Origin: UBA1161 sp002311745
GTDB lineage: Bacteria; Planctomycetota; Phycisphaerae; Tepidisphaerales; Tepidisphaeraceae
Direction: 5' to 3'
NCBI GenBank assembly: GCA_050018415.1
Contig: JBEKAB010000021.1
Coordinates: 1-64,000 of the forward strand
DNA: 64,000 nt
Shown here: positions 27,049 to 35,836 of the stretch, piece after piece
Numbering within the stretch: the first letter of the stretch is position 1
Layout of the letters: every line of letters starts with the position of its first letter
Notes under the pieces: model-generated
What the model was told of the DNA's origin: nothing
The model's input: the letters and a program-made list of their open reading frames with translations, nothing else
Databases searched by the model: none
Made by a program: the position numbers and the translations under genes

Positions 27049-28221
27049 GTGGCCGCAACCAGGACCGATCAATCCGATCGCTGCGACGCTCCGAGTTTCA
27101 TCCCGGAGATCGACGGCCTTCGCGCCTTTGCCATTCTGGGGGTCTTGCTGTTTCACCTGGAATTGCCGTGGTGCAGTCTCGGCTGGATGGGGGTGGAACT
27201 GTTCTTTGTGATCTCGGGGTTTCTGATCACGCGCATTCTGCTGGCCAGCCGGGACAAGCCCCGCTATTTCACGACGTTTTACAGCCGGCGGACGCTGCGA
27301 ATTTTCCCCATCTATTACCTGGTCATCACCCTCTACACCTTGGAGATGTTTTTTTCGCATGGGCGCGGCGCCGTCCGCACCATGCCGTTCTATTACGCGT
27401 ACCTTCAGACCATCCCGCAGTTGCACTCGGGCCTAACCGATGCGCCGATGCTCATCCATACATGGACGCTGGCGATCGAGGAGCAGTTTTACCTGCTGTG
27501 GCCGCTGGCGGTGCTGCTGCTGAGCGGGCGGAAGTTCCTCATCGCCAACGTCGCGATTCTGCTGGTGGCCCCGATCGTTCGCTTCCTGACGTTGTCGGCG
27601 AGCAGTCCCTACCTGATCATTGGATGGCTGCCGGCGCAGATGGACCTGCTGGGTGCGGGGGCGATCATCGCCTTTGCATCGCAATATCTCAGTGTCCGCA
27701 GCCTCCGGCGCGCGGCAATGGTGGCGCTGGCGGCGGGCGCGGCGGGGATGGTGATCATCGTGAGGCATGTGGGGCTGGAGACGTTCTGGATGACGACGCA
27801 ATGGAGCAGGCTGTGGTACAGCCCGCTGTTGCTCAGCGCGATGGCGGCGACGTTCGCCGGAATCGTCGCGCTGGCCGCCAGCCGGCACGCGCTCACCCGC
27901 TGGCTAAGCTGGCGGCCGCTCACGCATTATGGAAAGATCAGTTACGGGATTTACCTGTACCATCCGTACGCGTTCCTGGCGATGGGCCAACTGTTTAACA
28001 AATACAAGGCGGCGCATCCTCACATGCACCATGCTTGGTCGATGCCCATCCTGCTCAAGCTTGGATGCTCGTATGCGGTGGCGTTGGTGTCCTGGCATCT
28101 TATTGAGAGCCCGATGAAGCGTCTGAAGGAGCGTTTGACGCAGTGGCTGCGGGCGACGCCGCCTAGAGTCGTCGATCTGCCGATCTTCGACGAGCCGGAT
28201 GAGGGACTAGAACTGACCTGA
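27049..28221 (+). CDS. Acyltransferase family 3 (OafA/YrhL-like) membrane protein
   Basis: 390 residues with GTG start at 27049. FIPEIDGLRAFAILGVLLFH contains the conserved His, and GWMGVELFFVISGFLITRIL plus FYSRRTLRIFPIYYLV carry the Arg-rich motif of the acyltransferase-3 family. About ten membrane segments follow. Members O-acetylate or otherwise acylate cell-surface polysaccharides. The C-terminus (HLIESPMKRLKERL) is typical. The 3' end overlaps the converging Cys-rich gene by 15 bp. Confidence 0.9.
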   Translation: MAATRTDQSDRCDAPSFIPEIDGLRAFAILGVLLFHLELPWCSLGWMGVELFFVISGFLITRILLASRDKPRYFTTFYSRRTLRIFPIYYLVITLYTLEMFFSHGRGAVRTMPFYYAYLQTIPQLHSGLTDAPMLIHTWTLAIEEQFYLLWPLAVLLLSGRKFLIANVAILLVAPIVRFLTLSASSPYLIIGWLPAQMDLLGAGAIIAFASQYLSVRSLRRAAMVALAAGAAGMVIIVRHVGLETFWMTTQWSRLWYSPLLLSAMAATFAGIVALAASRHALTRWLSWRPLTHYGKISYGIYLYHPYAFLAMGQLFNKYKAAHPHMHHAWSMPILLKLGCSYAVALVSWHLIESPMKRLKERLTQWLRATPPRVVDLPIFDEPDEGLELT

Positions 28222-28569
28222 TCTCAAGTTGCACCATTTGCAGGAACAGTCGCTGGCGCTGTGGCGGGCTGGTTGGCCGCGGCGATCGATGGGGCAATGT
28301 TCGCTGGGGCTTTTGGCCTTGTCGTGGCACGGACAGCCGCATCCGTCGATGGATGGATCGCGATCGATCAATTGCAGGAACGGCTTGCCGCAATAGGACA
28401 CGCCGCAGCGGATGGCACGCATCGGGCAGTATTCGCAGATTTCGGCGCGCTTCTGCCAATCCGGATGAGTCTCCCCCACGCCCACACGACGCAAACGGGC
28501 CGAGCCGAAGCGATACAGCGCTGCGGTCAATCGGCGGACGCGATGGGGTGCGGCGGTCAGCGTAGGCAT
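28207..28569 (-). CDS. Small cysteine-rich protein of unknown function
   Basis: 120 residues from ATG 28569. Cys residues cluster as EICEYCPMRAIRCGVSYCGKPF, then GCGCPCHDK and CSCKWCNL, suggesting one or two metal-binding or Fe-S knots. There is no signal peptide. The N-terminal part is basic (APHRVRRLTAALYRF). A longer upstream extension is possible but less protein-like. Antisense frames over the same DNA lack such structure. Function is unknown; the pattern suggests a zinc or iron-sulfur site. Confidence 0.55.
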   Translation of the reverse strand: MPTLTAAPHRVRRLTAALYRFGSARLRRVGVGETHPDWQKRAEICEYCPMRAIRCGVSYCGKPFLQLIDRDPSIDGCGCPCHDKAKSPSEHCPIDRRGQPARHSASDCSCKWCNLRSGQF

Positions 28570-28745
28570 TGAGATTCTTATCGGCCGCGAACCCGCGCGA
28601 TCTGCAGTGGCAAAGACCTTGTGCGGGCATGAACGCGCCGCAACCATGCCGCGGCTTTGTCGAGGGCGGATTTCTCTGAGCCGCAGGGGTTGACGGGCCG
28701 ATGCTGGAGGATAGCTTTGCGAATTAACTCAAGACGGTACATCAA

Positions 28746-30773
28746 GTGACAGAGCAGTTGACCGCGCGCTCCGAAAAACGGAGCGCAAGTTCTTATGTCG
28801 CCGCAGGAAAGACGCCGCAGCCGCAGGCCGGCGGCGGCGATGACGCCGACCCATCTGGCGTCTCCAACGCCCAGTTGTTCCGGTGGATGTTTCGCTTCGT
28901 GCAGCCGGTGAAATGGCTGGTCGTCGTGGCGTGCTGGTGGGTGGCGGTATCGGCCGCCATGGAGACGCTGAGCATTCGCCAGGCCGGCGAGGCCGTCAAC
29001 GGCATCCAAAGAATTCAACACGTCGAAAAATCCGCCCCCGGCGGCTTTTGGCGCTGGCTGGAGGCAACCGATCCGGCAACCAACCAGTTCCGACATGCCC
29101 TGATCGTGTTGGGGGTCCTGGTGGGGCTGATGCTCGTGGTTCGCTATTTCAAGGAAACGGCCAACACGAGCATGAGCATGAACATGGTCTTCCATATCCG
29201 CCAGGCCATCTACGACAAGCTGCAGCGGGTGGGGTTCGGATTTCACGACGCGCTCAGCTCCGGCCAGCTCATCAACCGGGCGCTTTCGGATTTGCAGAAC
29301 GTGCGCGCGTTCATCCAGACGGCGGTGCTGGTGACGCTGGACATCGCGCTGATTGTGGCGTTCAACATCGTGCTGATCTGGACGCGGAACAAGTGGGTGG
29401 CGGCCCTATCCCTGGTGCCGCTGCCGATCTGGACCTACTACATTTTGCGTTTCAGCCGCAAGATTCGCCCGGTGGCGCGCAGCGTCATGGAGGCGGATGA
29501 CCGCAACATCTCGATCATCGCCGAGGCCATTTCCGGCGTGCACGTCATCAAGGCGTTCGCCACGGAAAAGCAGGAAATCGACAAATACCAAGCCAACTGC
29601 GACGCATTCAGAGACCGGGTGTTGCGGCGCATCCGCATGTTCGCGGATTTTCAGCCGGTCATCCGCTCGATCGCCATGGCATCGCACCTGTCGCTGTTTC
29701 TGGTGGCCGGGATTCTGATGATCCGGGGCAAGATGCTCTGCGGCGACCTGGTCATCCTGGGCGGGGCCATGGGCACGATTTTGGGCCGGCTCCAGCAGGT
29801 GGCGACGATCAACGAGCAGTACCAGAACGCCATGGTTTCGGCGCGGCGGTTGTACGAAGTGCTGATGGCGCCGCCCACGGTCCCGGAAAAAACGGGCGCT
29901 GCGCTGCTGGGCGCGGGGTGCGGCGAGGTCGTGTTTGAAAAGGTGCGCTTTGGATACGACCCGGAAAAACCGGTCATCCACGACGTGGATTTTCGCATCA
30001 AGGGGGGAAGCGTGGTGGCGATCGTCGGGCCCACCGGCGCGGGAAAGACGACGTTGGTGAATCTGATTGCCCGCTTCTACGATCCGCAGGGCGGGCGAAT
30101 CCTCATCGACGGGATGGACCTGCGCGACCTGGCGCTGGCCAGCCTGCGCACGCAGGTGGCGCTCGTGTTTCAGGAGACCTATCTCTTCAGCGACACGGTG
30201 TCGGGGAACATCGCCTACGGCCGGCCGCGGATCAGCGAAGGGGAGATCGAAGCCGCGGCGCGGCTGGCGCAGGCGCATGAGTTCATCGAGGCGATGCCGC
30301 GCGGCTACGCGACGATGTTGGGGGAGCGCGGCTCGTCGCTGTCGGGCGGACAGCGGCAACGCCTGGCCATCGCGCGGGCCATCGTCACCAATCCACGCGT
30401 TCTGATCCTGGACGACGCCACCGCCTCGGTGGACACCGAAACCGAGGACCTGATTCGCCGCGGAATGCGGTTCGTGATGCACGGGCGGACGACGTTCATC
30501 ATCGCCCACCGGATCAGCACGGTGAAGCAGGCCGACCTGGTGATGGTCGTGGAGCGGGGTCGCATCACGCAGATGGGGACCCACGAGCAGCTCATGGAGC
30601 AGGACGGGCATTACCGCCAGATCGCGGCGGCGCAGCTTCAGGGCGGGCGGGCGGATGAGGATCAGGATGCGCCATCGCACCTGAAGCGATTGGCGGCTCA
30701 AAGTGTCAGCGCCCAGCCGCTCGTGGCCCTCGGTGAGGCAGGTCCCGATTTATCGACAGAGGGGGCGCTATGA
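28746..30773 (+). CDS. ABC exporter subunit with degenerate ATP site (membrane plus ATPase)
   Basis: 675 residues, GTG start. A six-helix membrane domain (about residues 60-350) is followed by an ATPase domain with Walker A IVGPTGAGKTT, signature LSGGQRQR and Walker B VLILDDATASVD. The residue after Walker B is Asp, not the catalytic Glu. In heterodimeric exporters such as BmrC/BmrD this marks the subunit that forms the non-hydrolysing site. The second subunit, starting at 30770, overlaps the stop (ATGA) and carries Glu. Substrate unknown: lipid, drug or polysaccharide precursor are all possible. Confidence 0.9.
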   Translation: MTEQLTARSEKRSASSYVAAGKTPQPQAGGGDDADPSGVSNAQLFRWMFRFVQPVKWLVVVACWWVAVSAAMETLSIRQAGEAVNGIQRIQHVEKSAPGGFWRWLEATDPATNQFRHALIVLGVLVGLMLVVRYFKETANTSMSMNMVFHIRQAIYDKLQRVGFGFHDALSSGQLINRALSDLQNVRAFIQTAVLVTLDIALIVAFNIVLIWTRNKWVAALSLVPLPIWTYYILRFSRKIRPVARSVMEADDRNISIIAEAISGVHVIKAFATEKQEIDKYQANCDAFRDRVLRRIRMFADFQPVIRSIAMASHLSLFLVAGILMIRGKMLCGDLVILGGAMGTILGRLQQVATINEQYQNAMVSARRLYEVLMAPPTVPEKTGAALLGAGCGEVVFEKVRFGYDPEKPVIHDVDFRIKGGSVVAIVGPTGAGKTTLVNLIARFYDPQGGRILIDGMDLRDLALASLRTQVALVFQETYLFSDTVSGNIAYGRPRISEGEIEAAARLAQAHEFIEAMPRGYATMLGERGSSLSGGQRQRLAIARAIVTNPRVLILDDATASVDTETEDLIRRGMRFVMHGRTTFIIAHRISTVKQADLVMVVERGRITQMGTHEQLMEQDGHYRQIAAAQLQGGRADEDQDAPSHLKRLAAQSVSAQPLVALGEAGPDLSTEGAL

Positions 30774-32662
30774 CGCTTCCATGGCGCAAGCTTCGGGCCG
30801 GGGCGGGGGCGGCGGCAATCGCGCTGCCGGCCGGGGCGGCGGGGCAGATTCAGTCCGAGGATGAGGACAAATATCGTCCGATCCGCTGGCCGCTGGTGCG
30901 CCGGCTGTTGGCGGCGCTGGCGCCGTTCAAAAAGCGCTACATCGCCGGCGTGCTGCTGGGCCTGGGGTTTGTGCTGCTGGACATGCAGGGTCCGCAGTTC
31001 ATCAAAGCGATCATCGATTACGGCGACGGTTACGCACGCCATCTCATTCCCGGTGTGACGGTCAGCGCGGCCTGCCGGCACGTCGCGGCCATCGTCGCAT
31101 TGTGGACAGCGGTATTTGCCGTGTCGGTGGTACTGCAGCGGTTCTCGTTGCTGATTTTGACGCGCGCCGGGGAGAGCGTGCAGTTCAACTACCGCCGCCG
31201 GCTGTTCGAGCAATTGCAGCGCCTGTCGATGAGCTATTACGACCGCACCAAGCTGGGACGGATCATCAGCCGGTGCACGACGGACATCGCCAGCATGCGC
31301 GAAGCAAACGTGTGGGGCATTTGGCAAGTCGTGGCCAACGTGATGATCATGTTCGTCGCGGCGATATACATGCTGCGCGAAAACGTGCGGTTGTTCCTGG
31401 CGATTTTCTGGCTGGGGCCGGTGCTTTACGTGCTGACGCGGATGTATCACCGCCGCGCGGCGACGGCGTACCAGATAAGTCGCGAGGGCTGGACACGCGT
31501 CAGCAGCAATCTGGCGGAGAACATCACGGGGACGCGCGTGGTGATGGCGTTTCACCGCCAGGACATGAACCTCAACGTGTTCAACCGACTGCAGGATGCC
31601 AACACCCTCAACAACATGGCGGTGGCTCGGCTGAACGGAGTGTATCAGCCGCTGCTGGAGGTGATCCGTTTCTGCGGGCGCGTGACGATTTTGCTGTATG
31701 GGGGATACATGGTGGCGATGGATCAACTTGGCGGGCGGGGCGTCGGGTCGGTGGTGGCGACGTACCAATACTGGGATTGGTTCATGTCGCCGGTCATCAC
31801 GCTGGGGGCGTTTTACAACACGCTCATGATGGCCATGGCCGGCGCCGAGCGCGTCTTTGGCTTGTTGGACATGGAGCCGGAGGTGCGCGATGAGCCGGAC
31901 GCCAAGCCGCTGCCGGCGCTGCAGGGCCACGTGCGCGTTGAGGAGGTGACCTTCGGCTACAACCCGCAGCGGCCGGTGCTGCACGAGATCGACTTCGAGG
32001 CGCATCCGGGGCAGATGATCGCCTTGGTGGGTCCGACGGGCAGCGGCAAGAGCAGCATCATTTCTCTGATCGCGCGGTTCTATCAGCCGCAGCAAGGGCG
32101 CGTGCTGGTGGATGGTCACGACATTCGCCACGCCACGGGCGATTCGCTGCACAAGCAGATGGGATTGGTGCTGCAGTCGAATTACCTGTTCAGCGGGACG
32201 GTCATGGAGAACATCCGCTACGCGCGGCCGGGGGCCGGCGAGCAGCAGGTGATCGCCGCGGCCAAGGCGATCTCTTCGTACGATGCCATCCTGTCCCTGG
32301 CCCGCGGGTTCGACACGGACGTGGGCGAGCGCGGGGCGAGCATGTCCCAGGGTCAGCGGCAGCTCATCTGTTTCACGCGGGCGTTTTTGGCCGATCCGCG
32401 CATCTTCATCCTGGATGAAGCGACCAGCGCCGTCGATACGGCGACGGAATTGCTGGTGCAGCAGTCGCTGGAGAAACTGCTGGCCGGGCGGACGACGTTC
32501 ATCGTGGCCCATCGGCTGAGCACGATCATGCGGGCCGATTTGATCCTGGTGATCGACGCCGGTCGGATCATCGAGCGGGGGACGCACCGGCAGCTCGTGG
32601 CCGCCGGGGGCAAATACGCCCATCTGTACGAGCAGTTCATTCACCAATCGCCCGACGCGTAA
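30770..32662 (+). CDS. ABC exporter subunit with canonical ATPase (partner of preceding gene)
   Basis: 630 residues. An N-terminal membrane domain is followed by an ATPase domain with Walker A LVGPTGSGKSS, signature MSQGQRQL and Walker B IFILDEATSAVD with catalytic Glu. The start overlaps the preceding gene by four bases, which fits a strictly paired heterodimer. A hydrophilic Gly/Ala N-terminal stretch (about 25 residues) precedes the first membrane segment. Confidence 0.92.
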   Translation: MTLPWRKLRAGAGAAAIALPAGAAGQIQSEDEDKYRPIRWPLVRRLLAALAPFKKRYIAGVLLGLGFVLLDMQGPQFIKAIIDYGDGYARHLIPGVTVSAACRHVAAIVALWTAVFAVSVVLQRFSLLILTRAGESVQFNYRRRLFEQLQRLSMSYYDRTKLGRIISRCTTDIASMREANVWGIWQVVANVMIMFVAAIYMLRENVRLFLAIFWLGPVLYVLTRMYHRRAATAYQISREGWTRVSSNLAENITGTRVVMAFHRQDMNLNVFNRLQDANTLNNMAVARLNGVYQPLLEVIRFCGRVTILLYGGYMVAMDQLGGRGVGSVVATYQYWDWFMSPVITLGAFYNTLMMAMAGAERVFGLLDMEPEVRDEPDAKPLPALQGHVRVEEVTFGYNPQRPVLHEIDFEAHPGQMIALVGPTGSGKSSIISLIARFYQPQQGRVLVDGHDIRHATGDSLHKQMGLVLQSNYLFSGTVMENIRYARPGAGEQQVIAAAKAISSYDAILSLARGFDTDVGERGASMSQGQRQLICFTRAFLADPRIFILDEATSAVDTATELLVQQSLEKLLAGRTTFIVAHRLSTIMRADLILVIDAGRIIERGTHRQLVAAGGKYAHLYEQFIHQSPDA

Positions 32663-32780
32663 ACGGTCCATCGCGGCGGGGGTCCGATAAAACCGTACGG
32701 CCCCGCTTGGTCCCAGTTCAAATCCGTCTCATTCGCTTAAGCCTCTTTGACGCAAACCCGATCCAAAACGGTATAGCGTG

Positions 32781-34094
32781 ATGAACATGGAATTTCGAAC
32801 AATCCCGCGACGAAGTCGACGATCAACGAACCGGCGTGCGACGGCGATGGTTTACGTGATTGTCCTCGGGGCGGTGCTTATAGGATTTTGCGCCTTGGCG
32901 GTGGACTTGAGCCGCGCGCAGACGGCCAAGACCGAATTGCGTCGCGTGGCCGATGCCGCCGCACGCGCCGGGGCGGTGAATCTTTCCAACGGGGATGCGG
33001 CAGTGCTCAACGCCGCTGCCACGGTGGCGGCGCAGAACCTGGTGGACGGCTCGTCGGTGACCCTCAACACGGCCACGGACGTGCAGTTCATCAACTGGGT
33101 CGGCCCGGGCAACTACACGGTGGTGTCGCACGCCTCCAGCGCCAACGCGGTTCGCGTGTATACCCGGCGCACCAGCGCCACGGGCAATCCCATCCCGATG
33201 CTTTTCGCGAGCGTGCTGGGCAAATCAACGCTGGACGTGTGGGCCTCGTCGATCGCCCAGCGGGTCGTCGTCTCCAGTACGTCGAGCCCGTCGAGCCAGT
33301 ACGTGCCGGCCACGAGCAATCCGTGGCTCGCCGGCGCGCCCAAGAACACACAGGCCAGCAAGCCCGACCCGGGCTATCCGAATTATCCGCACCTGTGGCA
33401 GTACGACATTGCCGGCACGGTGGGCGGGAACGCCTCCAGCGGCGAGCCGTACGGGTCGCCGGTGCAGGCGCAAATTACCGTTCAGCCGGGCGATATCCTC
33501 GAGATCACCCACGTCACGGGCACCGCGCAGAACGATCCCAACGGCACGACATTTAACGCCAGCGGCAACCAGACCAATGGCAACGGCCAGGCTATTTACG
33601 ACGATGATGCCTCGCACCAGGATGCTCCAGGGCCCAGCGGGTACTACGGGCCACCGATCAATAATTCGCACACCGGGCAAACGGAACACTACATCTCCGA
33701 CGTCTACGCGCCGATCAACTCGCTCGTGGGCGTGTTTCTGAACGACAATCAACCCAGCACGGGTAACGCTCCCACCGAGATCTTGAACTTCAGCGGCAAC
33801 GGAAGCAATCCGGCCACGAGTTCCAGCTATGTGAGCATCACGAACTTCAACTATCAGGGAACGCAGTACACCGTCACCACGGTGTCCCAGGACTATTCGA
33901 CGGCATCGCCCAAAATCCAGCAGTCGTTCTACGTGGGCGACGGCCAAACCAGCGGCGGCGCGCAACAGCAGATCATCGTTCCCGCCGGCGCCACGCGCTT
34001 GTTCCTGGGCACCATGGACGGTCACGAATGGAGCAACAACGTCGGCGGCTACAACGTGACCATCACCGAGTACCAGATCAGCATCGTTCAATAG
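32781..34094 (+). CDS. TadG-like N-terminal domain with lectin-like C-terminal domain (paralog 1)
   Basis: 437 residues from ATG 32781 (GTG 32778 is also in frame). NRRATAMVYVIVLGAVLIGF is a class III-type membrane anchor, and ALAVDLSRAQTAKTELRRVA plus DAAARAGAVNL is the TadE/TadG pilus-assembly signature. A C-terminal domain has ITVQPGDILEITHVTGTAQN, YAPINSLVGVFLND, QSFYVGDG and PAGATRLFLGTMDGHEW. This layout resembles a small jelly-roll (PA-IL lectin-like) domain seen in some secreted bacterial proteins. It is probably an outward-facing, membrane-anchored binding protein. A paralog follows at 34346. Confidence 0.75.
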   Translation: MNMEFRTIPRRSRRSTNRRATAMVYVIVLGAVLIGFCALAVDLSRAQTAKTELRRVADAAARAGAVNLSNGDAAVLNAAATVAAQNLVDGSSVTLNTATDVQFINWVGPGNYTVVSHASSANAVRVYTRRTSATGNPIPMLFASVLGKSTLDVWASSIAQRVVVSSTSSPSSQYVPATSNPWLAGAPKNTQASKPDPGYPNYPHLWQYDIAGTVGGNASSGEPYGSPVQAQITVQPGDILEITHVTGTAQNDPNGTTFNASGNQTNGNGQAIYDDDASHQDAPGPSGYYGPPINNSHTGQTEHYISDVYAPINSLVGVFLNDNQPSTGNAPTEILNFSGNGSNPATSSSYVSITNFNYQGTQYTVTTVSQDYSTASPKIQQSFYVGDGQTSGGAQQQIIVPAGATRLFLGTMDGHEWSNNVGGYNVTITEYQISIVQ

Positions 34095-34115
34095 CATGAG
34101 AGAATATTCGAACAC

Positions 34116-34152
34116 AACCGGGCTCCGCCGACTGGCGGCGGCCCGGTTTTGT
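34116..34152 (+). terminator. Rho-independent terminator after first TadG/lectin-like gene
   Basis: AACCGGGC (34116-34123) pairs with GCCCGGTT (34141-34148). An inner CCGCC/GGCGG stem lies between them, and a T run follows. Confidence 0.75.
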
Positions 34153-34345
34153 TTGAGCGTGGCGTCGGCCCCGGCTTAAGTTGAAGATTTCTCCCATCTC
34201 CCCAACGTCCGCGCCTTTTGCCCGCGCGGGCGTCACACCTTGCCTAGATTAATGTTTGGCGGCATCGGCGGTGCCGAAATTTGGTGTAATCTCCACACGT
34301 CGGGCCAGATCGCGGGACATAATCGGGAAACTTACAGGATTTTAT

Positions 34346-35674
34346 ATGATTCACTTCAAGAATCGTCGGCAGACGAAGTGTCGGGGCACCGCGATGATCT
34401 GGGTCGTGGTCAGCTTCGGTGTCCTGTGCATGTTCTGCGGCTTGGCGGTCGACCTCGGTCGGGCGCAAACCACCAAGACCGAACTGCGCCGCGCCGCAGA
34501 CGCCGCAGCGCGCGCAGGAGCGATGGAAATCCTCAAGGGGAATACAGACTATTCCACGAACCTCAGCGACACTAGCTCTGTCCTAACAAAGGTCTACCAA
34601 GTTGCCAAAGCGAACCTGGCGGACGGAACACCTGTGGTGCTCAATACTTCGGTGGATGTTTTCGTCGGCAACTGGAATCCCACCAAGGCCTCAACGCCCG
34701 TTGATCTTCGGTTCACCCCCAATGGCTCTCCGGTTAACGCCGTGGAAGTGTATGCGCGTCGCAATGGCGCCACCAATCAGAGCCAGGTGCCGCTCATCTT
34801 TACCCAGATTCTTGGCAGAAAAACCCTGGCCGTGTGGGCGGTTTCCGTGGCCCAGATCGTTACCGTGGATTCCGCGCCCTTCACCGTCTCGGCCAAATCC
34901 AACCTCTGGCTGGCGGGCACCGAAAACCTTACGCCCGGCTCTGTGACCGCGAGCTTAGCCGACCCTGGTTATCCAAGCTCAAGCCACCCCTGGCCAAACG
35001 ACATCAACGGGCCATCCGGTGGTAAAAACTCCAGGACCGGCTACCCCTACGAGTCGCCGCCCCTGGTCGATTTGACTCTGGCTCCGGGCGACTTCCTCAG
35101 CGTCAACAATGTCACGGGCACCGCACAGAACGATCCCAATGGCACGAAATTTAACGCCAACGGCGACCAGGCCGCCAACGGCGTCTATGATGACAGTGCG
35201 TCGCACCCGGGGATAACTACCTCGAACGTCGACTCCTACGAGCCGCCCGGCCGCTACACGACCACCGGGGGGACGGAACACAACATCACCGACACTTATG
35301 CGCCGATCAACTCGATGCTGGGCGTGTTTCTGAACAACAATCTGCCCAGTTCGAGTAACGCGCCCACGGAGGTCTTGAACTTCAGCGGCAACGGGAGCAG
35401 CCCGACCTCAAGTTCCAATTACGTGCCGATCAACGCATCATCGTCGTACAGCGTCACGCCGGTGTCCCAAGATTACTCGACGGTTTCGCCCAAGCTCCAG
35501 CAGTCGTTCTACGTGGGCGACGGCACGAACGGCAGCGGCAGCCAGCAGTACCTCGTAGTGCCTGGTAGCGCGACGCGGCTGTACCTGGGCACCATGGACG
35601 GCCACGAATGGAGCAACAACGTCGGTGGTTACTCGGGCACGGTCACGCAAAAGCGGATCGAACTGGTGAAGTAA
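34346..35674 (+). CDS. TadG-like N-terminal domain with lectin-like C-terminal domain (paralog 2)
   Basis: 442 residues from ATG 34346 (AGGA upstream). It has the same architecture as the preceding gene: MIWVVVSFGVLCMFCGLAVD anchor, GRAQTTKTELRRAADAAARA, then GDFLSVNNVTGTAQNDPNG, YAPINSMLGVFLNN, QSFYVGDG and SATRLYLGTMDGHEW. Both keep NVTGTAQNDPNG/HVTGTAQNDPNG, Asp-rich calcium-like sites and GHEWSNNVGGY. Tandem duplication is evident. Each copy has its own terminator, so they are likely independently transcribed. Confidence 0.75.
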   Translation: MIHFKNRRQTKCRGTAMIWVVVSFGVLCMFCGLAVDLGRAQTTKTELRRAADAAARAGAMEILKGNTDYSTNLSDTSSVLTKVYQVAKANLADGTPVVLNTSVDVFVGNWNPTKASTPVDLRFTPNGSPVNAVEVYARRNGATNQSQVPLIFTQILGRKTLAVWAVSVAQIVTVDSAPFTVSAKSNLWLAGTENLTPGSVTASLADPGYPSSSHPWPNDINGPSGGKNSRTGYPYESPPLVDLTLAPGDFLSVNNVTGTAQNDPNGTKFNANGDQAANGVYDDSASHPGITTSNVDSYEPPGRYTTTGGTEHNITDTYAPINSMLGVFLNNNLPSSSNAPTEVLNFSGNGSSPTSSSNYVPINASSSYSVTPVSQDYSTVSPKLQQSFYVGDGTNGSGSQQYLVVPGSATRLYLGTMDGHEWSNNVGGYSGTVTQKRIELVK

Positions 35675-35698
35675 ATTCGACGGGAATTGTCGCAAAAG

Positions 35699-35729
35699 GC
35701 CCAGCGATCGCCATTGCTGGGCTTTTTTT
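35699..35729 (+). terminator. Rho-independent terminator after second TadG/lectin-like gene
   Basis: Stem GCCCAGC (35699-35705) / GCTGGGC (35716-35722) followed by seven T. Confidence 0.9.
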
Positions 35730-35836
35730 CTGCGCGGCGCCCAAACCGCGCAGCCGGACGCCGCCCCGGCTCGGCTATTTCCCCGCCGGCGGCCGCGCGA
35801 TATCGTCTTGATCGGTCGGTCAGCAGGAGGATCGAC

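Noticed and set aside
32341..32360. Degenerate ABC signature (MSQGQ)
   Set aside because: SQGQ is a common functional variant in bacterial exporters, so it is not evidence of inactivity.
30698..32671. 657-residue minus-strand frame over the second ABC gene
   Set aside because: Antisense shadow; the ABC motifs are on the plus strand.
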